Below are positions 55,001 to 64,000 of a stretch of 64,000 bases of DNA, in pieces. Origin of the DNA: Microstegium vimineum (lineage: Eukaryota; Streptophyta; Magnoliopsida; Poales; Poaceae). The notes beneath the pieces are model-generated. The model was not told where the DNA came from. It saw only the letters and a program-made list of their open reading frames with translations, and searched no databases. The stretch lies in assembly GCA_022036555.1 (NCBI GenBank), contig CM039139.1, forward strand, positions 8,010,262-8,074,261. Reading direction: 5' to 3'. Position 1 is the first letter of the stretch; each line of letters starts with the position of its first letter. A program made the position numbers and the translations under genes.

Positions 55001-57842
55001 ATCTAACAGGGATCTTTTGTTGGATTTTCTTCAAAAAATTGATCCTGCTGTCAGAAGGGACCTGCAAAATCATGGTTCTCCATCCTCTGCTGCAAACTGC
55101 ATCACGATATTGAAGCCATCTCGAAGAAATCATTTTATTGACATGGACAATATTTATCCACAAGAGAATGGTACCGAGAGCATCTTCAACGAGCAGAAGG
55201 AAGTGAAACATTCTTTGAGGAAGCCATATTCTAATGTGCCCTTGCAATCCCGAAAAGAAGATTCTTGTTTAAGGCAGAAACTGTCAAGGTCCAGTCACCA
55301 GGAAAATACTGGAAAACGAGGCTGCCCCACTCGGATTGTTGTCTTGAAGCCAAATTTTGAGAAACCTCATGATACTGATGAAGCCCTTCCTCTACATCAT
55401 AAAATCCCCCATTCTGATTACAGAAGCCACAAAGAATATCAGGAGGTTGGTACATGGACTCCGTATACTGAAGATTACATGTGTCAGGTGCCCCTTGGAG
55501 ATTCTGAAACTTTAAGTCGTATGGGGAAGGGATCTAGAGAAATTGCTAGGGAGATCACCAAACAAATGAGAGCTGCTAGGGGTGGGAGTAGGAAACATGC
55601 TGTCAAACCGGAGATCAGAACTCCTGCTTCAGATGAAAGATCACAGTTTTTGCCATCTGTTACTAAACTCAAGACTCCAGTGTCAATTCATAGATATTCT
55701 GAGCCATCTGATGTTTGGACTTCTTCCAGCCTAAACTCTTCGCCAACATATTCGACTGAAACATCAGTAAGCAAGGAAGCAAAGAAACACCTCTCTAACA
55801 GATGGAAGAAGACCCATCAGTGTCAGCATCAAGAAACTGATAGTGACAGCTTCAGCACGCTTGGGGATATGCTTTCTCTCTCTGATCAGAATGCATCAAA
55901 GGTTCCTACCCATAAAATGACATGCAGGAAATGTCCGAAGGCAGGAGTGCAGAGTGATAGAATGCAAAGCTCATATCCTCTTGGCATCAGCAGCAATGAT
56001 GGTTGGAGAGACACGGCTACTAGTAAAATGATAAGGTCTAAGTCTCTTCCATCATCCTTAATCCGTGGAGTTCAAAAGTCGAACAATAGAAAAAGAAATG
56101 GCAGTGTTACATACAATGAGTTCTCGATGCTTAAAGATGTTCTTAAGGTTGGACCCCACTATTCTGAATATGCATGTCGTAGCAGGCAAAGACAATCTCT
56201 AAGTAGAGATTCTACAATTCATGGTGATGAATCTGATCTGATATCCACAGATAATGAGGAAAAAATGGCAGTTGAACGTGAGATACATGTAAATTATGAG
56301 GAACCAATTAATGGTACTGCTGTCACAGATACATCTGGGCAGTCACAACATCTTGCAAATCTTGACCATGAACTTGATGCAGTAGGTATACTGGATACCA
56401 GTTTTGCAATCCCTGTCAGCAATAAAAAACCTCTTTCTCCTGCTGGACAGGACCAGCAAATGCTTAAGACGACCACAGGAGCATTAGATAACTGCCTTCT
56501 TGTGCCTAATCTCGATGATCTGATGGCTAAGGTACTAATGTGCTTATCACATTACGCTTTCCTATTGTTCCCTTTAGCAGGTCTTTAATTATGTGGGCAC
56601 TTTCCTTTGAGCAAACAGTTTGAATTTCCTCTGGTTTGTTTGTGTATTAAGGTTCCAAGGTACTTTCATTCTTTTTAGTTTGCACTCACTGTGTGTCCTT
56701 CTGGAGTCATGAAATGTGCACAAAGCCGTTTGTTACACACACTGATTTCTCGGTTTAAACATGTGCACACTTACCATATTGCCTTTGCTGTCATTTGGGT
56801 GTTTGCTTGATCTTTCCATGTCATGCTTAATAACTGCCAACTATTTTCAATCCAGCACGAGCAAATTGAATACCATGAAGCTGATGATTACCCAGCCACT
56901 TATGATCCTCAGATAAGATCAGATTCTCCCGAGGAAATTAATCATCACCTGGGCGATGACAATCAAACCCTCTGTATTCCACCTAATGTATCAGAATCTC
57001 CAGCAAACTCCAATGAAGACCAGCAAAGTCCAGTGTCTGTTCTTGAATCTTCCATGGACACAGAAGATGTTTACTCAGGAGGTTTTGAGAAAATTAGTGC
57101 AGATCTCCAAGGCAAGTGGTCGAATTATTTTTTACCAACTTGTCTTCCTTCTCATTCTTAGTTCTTAAGTTTGATTTATTTTCTTGTAAACATTGCAGAG
57201 CTCAGACTGCAACTTCGTCTTCTGAAGAGGGAGACTACAGACACTGGAGATGACAACGGGCTTTTTATATTGAGTGATGATGAGGCAGCACGTCAATCAA
57301 TTCCTGAAATTGAGGAATCCTATTCTTTTAGGGATATGGAAGAAAGGGATTTCTCCTATGTGTTTGATATGCTTGTTGCTTTGGGCATTCATGCGGCCAA
57401 CGAGGATGAGCTGCTTGACAACTGCTACTTACTGGAGTGTCCTGCAGGCCTTGATTTATACGATGATCTTGAAAAGAAGTACAGCAGCCTCATTTTATGG
57501 CCACAAGATGAGAGGAAGCTCTTGTTCGATATCACAAATGCTGTTGTTGGGGATATGATTACCTCTGCAATGAACAGTTGGTCAAAGGGATTGATGGTGA
57601 GGTGCTCACCTGGATGGAATCAGGAAGAGTTTGCTGAGCTTGTGTGGCAAAGGGTGGTGCAGGTACAGCAAGAGATAGAGTTTAACCAGGAATCCCTACT
57701 CTTGAGTGTAGAGTGGGTTGGCTCTGAAGATGGCACCAATCTGGTCGGGTGCGACATCGGGAGTATGTTGCAAGATGTTCTACTAGAGGAAATTGTAGCT
57801 GACTTTCTGGGTGTGACTAAATCCTCCAAGCTCCGTGGCTAG
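52065..57842 (+). CDS. TRM-like (TON1-recruiting-motif) protein with DUF4378 domain
   Basis: Exons 52065-52164, 54141-54196, 54519-56531, 56856-57111 and 57199-57842 join in phase to 1022 residues. ATG context is GAGCATGGCG. The N terminus is Arg-rich. Residues about 88-102 hold GAVGRLMGLDSLP, the VARLMGL-type motif of DUF3741/TRM proteins. The long middle (exon 3) is Ser-rich, polar and probably disordered. Residues about 845-1015 form DUF4378: FSYVFDMLVALGIHAANEDE, then LLFDITNAVV and CDIGSMLQDVLLEEIVADFLG, the last like the C-terminal TRM motif. TRM proteins recruit TON1 and PP2A to cortical microtubules and set division plane and cell shape; that role here is inferred from the domains. 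The last intron (57112-57198) starts GC: CAAG|GCAAGT. A 43-nt exon candidate (53021-53063) would break the frame. A single large exon carries two thirds of the protein. Confidence 0.88.
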
Positions 57843-58399
57843 AATTGCCAATGTCTGCATCCGAAGCCATTAGAAGCATATGCATGGAAGGTGAGCTGGT
57901 GAGTTCTAGTGGAAGATGAGCCGGCCCTTGATGAATTGCTCAAGGAGGGGGCGATAATTCCAGGAGTTCACCTCATGGCTACTGAAGGGCATGGGCTAAA
58001 GATGGCGTAGGTGATGGTGGAGCATCAAACAAGTGGGGTGGAAGCAAGTTTGACCTGGCTGTGTCATGCTCATGTACATGTCACCTTTGACTCCGAACTC
58101 CTCAATAACGTAGTACCGGAGGTTTTCCCCTCTGAACTCCGAAAAGCGTTTTATTTTTTTTTAGGGTCGCATAATGCTGGAATATAGATGTACAATTTTG
58201 GTTTTAAGGGATTGTGTACAAATAATATCTGGGGGAATTTAGTATGTTTAATATTACATGCAATATGGTAATGTTAGTTGAGACATTGTTATCTGTCAGT
58301 TTTGTTCGTGCGATAGTGTGCTGTGCGTATCGTATGCTCTCTTTGCCTCTTTGGAAGGAGCGATGCCATAGAGGTGGAGAGCAATGGAAGAAAATATGT
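57843..58399 (+). other. 3' UTR and downstream flank of the TRM-like gene
   Basis: No ORF of note. The 3' UTR probably ends within the AT-rich stretch at 58150-58290, before the retrotransposon LTR starts at about 58400. Confidence 0.5.
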
Positions 58400-60445
58400 T
58401 GAAGGACCGAAATGGCGATCAGAGGGGGTGAATGGGAGCCTCAAAATTTCTTGCGAAACAAATTGGCCACTGTCCTAAAATCACCACCAAAATAACGAAG
58501 CAAACACCGTGATGTCCACGACCCTAATGAGAGGGTGGATGTTTCCTTGGAACACAACGGGACACCACACAAAACTAAACTCAAACGACAAGCTAGGCTT
58601 CAAGAAAATTCCGAGCACTAGGACAGAAAACTGGGAACTGCAGAACAAACAATAACCTCTGGAAAGGAACTGAAAACCCACTACACGGAGCAGTGCACCG
58701 TTCACAGCTTGGAAGCACTACAGAGTTGTAAAACCGAACAAGCTATGAAGCCAAAGATCACAAAGGGGCTGAAAGTGTAAACTGACACTAGCTAACCATG
58801 CTCAAGGACTGAATAAACAATGATCAAGCTTGAAAGGTACTAGTGTCGTGCACAGCCAACTAGCTATGAGAGGAAATTAAATATTGTAGTTACTGTTGCT
58901 TGATTTAGACATTTCCAAAGATTCTCGAAGAGCTAAATCTGCTACTTGCTGCTACATATGCATACCAGAGAGACAAAGCAGGATCAGAACTGATCGACAG
59001 CAGGGGAGCAGCAGGGATGCTCAGCTTGATCCCAACTGCGCTGAAGACCATCGAGTCCACACTCAGACACGAACAGAGCCTGATCGACTAGAAAGAACAG
59101 AGCGCAAGGAACGCTTGAGCAGAGAAGAACGCATACACCAGAAAGCAAACCAAACTCGACTCAAAACTCCAAGAGCTGATCCCAAAAATTACACAGATGA
59201 TCTAGAACAATATTATAATCTATCCCCAAGAAATCACTGCCTGGGAAGAACCCAAACTCCGGGAAGATCAGATCACGAGTACAAACTGAAAGAAATTTAC
59301 CAAAAAGGAAATCTGCTTGGTTCTTGATGCACGAGTGGAATTAGCTCAAATTACTTAAAGGTCTTGTTCATCACTCAGAAAAGCATCGTAACTAACCAAG
59401 CAAAAACCAATAGAACTCAATTCCAGCGAAAATCAAAAGGCCAAAGAGCCGGAAGAACAGTAAACAACAGAGACTAGAAATACGAACACCATGATTAAAA
59501 ACCCAGAGGGCAACGTGAGGTAAAGGCCTCACTTCCCACTTGAGAAACTTCGATTACACAGCCATGAATTGTTCTCTGGACTTCACTCAAGAAAATCGAA
59601 AAAGCTAACCCTAAGACTTAGAACCAGCATCAAGAAAAATGGGGAGGGAAAGTGCACGGGAGGAACAAAGAGAGGGTTTGGGGAGGATTGCCTCTATTAT
59701 TTAGAGTCTATCATAAATTTCCTATTTGCCCCTAAATATTCTTGAGCGAACCACCTAGCCCGAGGGGCATTATGGTACAACTCTTTTTCAGTCAATCGGA
59801 CGGCTCCGCTTCCTTCACGAATTTGCTTCGCCTCGACGCAACCTTCGTGATTCCGCCACGTGCCTCCCCGTTTCATCCTCGGAACCTCCGCCCGGGTTTT
59901 GAAGCCCAAACCCGCGAAACCCGCCACCGGTAGCTTTGGGCTCAACTACCGAACCCTAAGTTTTGAGGCCCAAACTCGGAAACCGTCCTCCGATGGTTTT
60001 GCGGCCCAAACCACCAAATCGCTCGACTCGAGCCACCTTGTCCTCGCCCGGTCGGACTCCGAGTCCCATGAGCCTCCGCTCGACCCGCTCGTCCGTCGTC
60101 TTGACTTGATCGACTCGGTCTACCTCCATGTCTTGTCGCACTCGCCGGTGTCAAGCACTAGCCACCACAGCTAGTCCGCCGACGCTCATGGTCCCTCAGT
60201 CCGAGCCCCGCTTCCGCCCTTCACCGCTCCCAGTCCATCGGCACGGCAAGCCTCTACTCGACCTTCTCCACGTCGTTGACCATTGTCACTAGACATAGCA
60301 CCTGCACACCACAAGCTGATAGACAGACACACACATGCTTTCGCAAGGATTAGTATAAACCGCTCAAACTGAAACACTCAAGTGTTAGACAATCACTCAT
60401 CACAAAACTAAACAAACATGGGCACATATCAACCATGTGTTCGCA
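58400..60445 (-). repeat. 3' LTR of the SIRE-like element
   Basis: About 2046 bp. On the minus strand it starts TGCGAACACATGG just after the polypurine tract and ends ...TCGGTCCTTCA; TG at 58397 is an alternative end. The end resembles that of the solo LTR at 3806-5330 (CACCCCCTCT-like stretch then CCTTTCA), so both belong to the same broad group. The start sequences differ, so they are different families. 59895-60020 holds three degenerate units with the core GGCCCAAAC...CGG. Confidence 0.75.
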
Positions 60446-62055
60446 ATCTCCCCCTTGATTAGTGCATTGTCAACACAAGTGCATTTCATATTTGAGCCAC
60501 AAGGTAAAGCTCTCCAAGTGACCAAAAGCTAAGAAAGCCAAAACCGGGGTCACTTGAGAGAAGCAAAATGAGTCCAAAACTTGGTTCCCAAAGACATGGG
60601 CAACGGCTCGACGCAACCAAGCAAATCAAAGCTAGCCCTCAAGAAGAGGCAGAAAACGGGCTCAACACCGCTAGCAAGCCAAAGATACCAATCAAAGCTC
60701 TCAAGGCTCAGAAATACCAATTGAAGCAACAAGAGAAGCTCAAGGATACCAGTTAAACCAAATAACGCTCACAAAGCCAATCGAAACCTGTCGAAGCCAA
60801 CAAGACAAGCTAGACCCTCCAGAAGAGGCAAAGGCTCAATACATCTAGCAAAACTCCCCCTGGGCACATGCACACTCAAGAAACCAAGAAAAGGTGAAAA
60901 GGGCCAAAGATGCAAGTTTTCCACAAAAGCCACAATTTCTCCCCCTTGGATGAAATTCTCCCCCTTGACCAAAGTAGGTGTGAAATGCATGCTTTCTCCC
61001 CCTTGTTGACACATGTAGCTCATCAAAAACTCAAAACTCAAGATTCGGCCACAAATGACATGATATGCAAAATGAGTGCAAACAAGGTTCATACATAGAG
61101 CTAAGACAATGAATAGATGCTCTAAGTGATGTGATCCTGTGAGAATAGGAAAAGCTCAACGTGCCCAACAAAGACTCAGGTTGAGCTAAAGATCACTTTA
61201 GAAGCCAAAATAGAGAAGATGACATGTGTGAGCAAGGAATGGGTATCACCTCCTAGAGACAACTAAACATGGCAAACAAGATAGGATCTATCTCAAAGCA
61301 ATCTCATGTATAGCAAGTAGAACTATCCCTAGCAAAGTTCATACAACAAGCCAATGACCCAACTGAATGAATTTTTCAAATTTCAGAGTTTCGCAACCAA
61401 ATTTCAGTTTTAGGCACATTTAAGTTGTATGCGAGTGGTTGTAAGCAAAGTGATGCCACTGCTTACCAACCGAGAGAATTCAAAGGACTTAACACACCGA
61501 TTTTGATCATACACGACACCGCTCAAGTTCCACCCATATGGGAAGCAGTCTCGAACACACGGTGAAGTGCTCACAATACAGACCCAACTCGATCTTTCCA
61601 ATTCACAAAACAGAGAGCAATTTCATTTTAGATCAATTTTAATCATGGTGCTCAATGGAAGTGAATGGAACAATGAAGAGCCATAGTTACAAGCTATATA
61701 CAAGACAACCAAGAAGGATCTTCAAAAGCCTACACATGCTAGTGCCATTTCAGAGGTGACATGGGGAATTAATTTCAATTTAAAGCCTTTCTAACTTAAC
61801 TCTATTGCATATCAAGAGATCAAAGAGAGTCTAAGTTAGGCAACACCATAGACACATAAAGCACCTCAAACAGAGCATAGATTCATTATATCGGCTATAG
61901 GTATGAAGCTTAAAATGATCTATGTCACAAATGCAGATGAGATGCAAAAAGCAAACTGACACCAATTAACAACTAAAGACACCAAAAGAAAGAAAGTAAA
62001 AGAAAAGCTAAACAAGAACCAAAAAGAACTATGATACACAAAGAGCTTCCCTCAA
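60446..62055 (-). other. 3' spacer of the SIRE-like element with polypurine motifs
   Basis: No ORF of family type. CAAGGGGGAGAA-like words on the minus strand occur at about 61005, 60965, 60950 and 60450. The last one sits at the LTR border and is the likely functional polypurine tract. Some SIRE elements carry an env-like ORF here; none is visible in this copy. Confidence 0.7.
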
Positions 62056-64000
62056 CTAAAAAGGGAAGAAAACACCCAACTCGCCCCGAAGGCGAGAAAA
62101 CGCAGCTTGATCCAATGGTTTTGTGAGAATGTCCGCAAGCTGGTTTTGGGTCTCGACATGCCGGAGCTCAATGTCGCCCTTCTCGTAGTGATCGTGCAAG
62201 AAATGAAAGCGGGTCTCAATGTGCTTGGTCTTAGAGTGAAGCACGGGATTTTTGGCCACACTAATTGCACTCGTGCTATCGCAAAGCAGAGGCACCTTAG
62301 TAAGCTCAAGACCAAAATCTTTCAAAGTGGCAATCATCCAAATCAACTGCGAACAACAGCTAGCTGCGGCAATGTACTCAGCTTCGCAAGTCGACTGTGC
62401 CACGCTAGACTGTTTGCGCGAAGACCAAGACACCAAAGAAGACCCGAGAAACTGGCAAGTCCCAGAGGTGGACTTCCGATCAAGACGACATCCGGCAAAA
62501 TCCGCATCAGAAAAACCACAGAGCTCAAGAGTGGAAGAGGTGGAATACCAAAGTACAAATTCGGGAGTGAAGCACAAGTACCTCATGATGCGTTTCACCG
62601 CCTGCTTGTGCGATGTTCGTGGGGACGCCTTAAAGCGTGCACACAAGCAGACGACGAACTGAATGTCCGGCCGAGTCGCCGTCAGGTACAAAAGCGACCC
62701 GATCATGCTTCGGTACTCCGTCTGATCCACCGCTTCTCCTTCCTCGTCCGCATCCAAGGCAGTCGTAGTCGACATGGGCGTCGATAGGGGCTTTGCCTCG
62801 CCCATGTCAAACTTCTTCAGGATGTCCTTCGTGTACTTCCCTTGGTGCACAAACGTCCCTTCCCGGGTTTGCTTGATTTGCAACCCGAGAAAGAAAGTCA
62901 ACTCTCCCATCATGCTCATTTCAAATTCCCTGCTCATAATATCTGCAAACTTGGCAACAAGAGCATGAGAAGAACCACCAAAGATGATATCATCCACGTA
63001 AATCTGGACTAGAAGAGTGTCTTTGTCTTGCTTGAGGAGAAAAAACGTTTTATCGACCGATCCCATTTTAAAACCCTTATCAAGCAAAAACGTTTTCAAC
63101 CTATCATACCATGCTCTAGGGGCTTGTTTCAAACCATACAAAACTTTGTGAAGTTTAAAAACATGGTTTGGAAACTTGGGATTTTCGAAACCGGGAGGTT
63201 GTCTAACATACACTTCCTCCTCTATGTAGCCATTTAAGAAAGCACTTTTAACGTCCATTTGAAACAATTTAAAACCCTTAGAGGCCACAAAAGCTAGAAG
63301 AATTCTAATGGCTTCTAAACGAGCTATGGGAGCAAAGGTTTCCTCATAGTCTATTCCCTCCTTTTGACAAAAGCCCTGAGCTACCAACCTAGCCTTGTTG
63401 CGCACTACCACCCCATCCTCACTTTGTTTATTTTTGAAAACCCATTTGGTACCTATGGGGTGGCAACTAGGTGGTGGAGGAACTAAGACCCAAATGCGAT
63501 TTCTCTAAAAGTTTTCCAGCTCCTCATGCATGGCATTAACCCAATCCGGATCCATCAATGCGTGTCCAACATCTCGGGGCTCAAAAGACGCGACAAAAGC
63601 CGAATGAGCAAAGTGAGAGATATGATATGACCTGGAGCGTGTGGTACGCTCGTTGATGTCGCCGATCATAGTCCGAGGAGGGTGGCGATGCTGAATGTGT
63701 AGTGGCGCCTCACGTGAAGACGTCACCTCCCCCTCAACAACACCTGGAGCTCCCTCACGTGCAACGGGTACAGACTGAGGAAGCTGCTCGAACGGCCCCC
63801 ATGTAGAGGAAGTAGTCGGATCGGGACCGTGAGATGAAGTGGACGTCGCAGGGTCGACAGGGGCAGCCAGTGGAGTTGGCTCGGGATCACCCCAATCGAC
63901 ATCGTCCTGCTCCTCCTCCACAAAAATGCTAGTGTTCACCTCATCATCACCTGCAAGCTCAAAAGCAGTGGAAACACAGGGCATAGTCTCATCGAAGGTA
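62056..64000 (-). pseudogene. Copia polyprotein, C-terminal part: reverse transcriptase and RNase H
   Basis: The reading 64000-62056 is open except for one TAG at 63505-63507, where related proteins usually read ENF-E-RN. The RT (RVT_2) has FAPIARLEAIR (about 63330), QMDVKSAFLNGYIEEEVYV (about 63260-63205), LYGLKQAPRAWYDRL (about 63130) and the catalytic QIYVDDIIFG (about 63000). RNase H shows SDADFAGCRLDRKSTSG (about 62490), CEAEYIAAAS (about 62390), then SKTKHIETRFHFLHD and QLADILTKPL before the stop. Upstream of the TAG is an acidic Pro-rich linker after integrase. One stop codon in about 1.9 kb means a fairly recent copy. Confidence 0.9.

Larger units (their letters stand above)
58400..64000 (-). 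mobile_element. SIRE-like Ty1/copia element, 3' half, runs off the window
   Basis: On the minus strand: RT/RNase H (62056 to past 63500), a long 3' spacer with repeated AAGGGGGAGAA words (60450-62050), a polypurine tract AAGGGGGAGAT at 60456-60446, then the 3' LTR (60445 down to about 58400). A long 3' spacer with CAAGGGGGAG motifs is typical of SIRE/Maximus copia elements. The 5' LTR, gag and integrase core lie beyond the window, so target duplication and age cannot be judged. Confidence 0.88.

Noticed and set aside
62107..62787. 226-codon + strand ORF
   Set aside because: Antisense shadow of the copia RT/RNase H.

Overview
The window is nuclear DNA of a grass, probably a panicoid (sorghum, sugarcane or maize side); the species cannot be read from the sequence. 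The evidence is plant-type introns, three plant-specific or plant-typical genes, and dense nested grass-style transposons (Tat-lineage Ty3/gypsy, SIRE-like copia, CACTA, hAT, Stowaway and other MITEs, L1-type LINEs). Two 100-base N gaps (2700-2799, 17438-17537) show that it is a scaffolded assembly, and both gaps sit inside transposon sequence.

Three host genes look intact, all on the + strand. (1) 15684-16223 is a three-exon gene for a 79-residue protein of the plant-only A_thal_3526 / 'Plant protein 1589' family (the Arabidopsis RPGE/PEL type). It has a TATA box and two perfect G-boxes upstream. (2) 43959-46925 is a nine-exon gene for a 234-residue membrane protein of the peptidase M50B-like family, with an HETSH zinc-site motif. 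(3) 52065-57842 is a gene for a protein of about 1,022 residues with a VARLMGL-like motif near the N terminus and a DUF4378 domain at the C terminus (TRM / TON1-recruiting-motif-like). Its last intron has a GC-AG rather than GT-AG boundary. Nothing suggests that the three genes work together.

Layout. 141-966: foldback repeat. About 1340-2699: two LINE fragments in opposite orientations. 2800-9751: LTR debris holding a solo SIRE-type LTR (3806-5330, TSD GCTCG) and two related LTR pieces joined head to head near 6550. 9911-12305 (-): an 11-exon gene of transposon type, cut off by an LTR. 14160-16223: gene 1 with its promoter. 17538-23304: the Ulp1-protease half of a CACTA element, split by a 3.5-kb solo LTR (19359-22835), with its 3' terminal repeat array at 23083-23304. 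23350-26567: an RNase H relic, a retroinsert with a 13-bp TSD, a Stowaway MITE with a (TA)n tract, an internally deleted hAT element that itself holds a MITE, and part of another MITE.

26568-39921 is one complete 13.35-kb Tat-type gypsy insertion on the minus strand (1269-bp LTRs, TSD AGTTT). It has gag, protease and integrase remnants but has lost reverse transcriptase/RNase H. On the opposite strand it carries a long intron-containing gene with its own TATA box (Transposase_28-like domain plus coiled coil). 40020-43958 is mostly unassigned sequence leading into gene 2, and 46926-51690 is intergenic with MITE remains. 58400-64000 is the 3' half of a SIRE-like copia element (3' LTR, then RT/RNase H with one in-frame stop upstream); it runs off the end of the window.

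The features most worth a second look are the antisense gene of the RT-less gypsy element, the two transposon genes whose splice phases are still nearly perfect, the GC-AG intron with a frame-breaking 43-nt exon candidate in the TRM-like gene, and the G-box promoter of the small RPGE-like gene.
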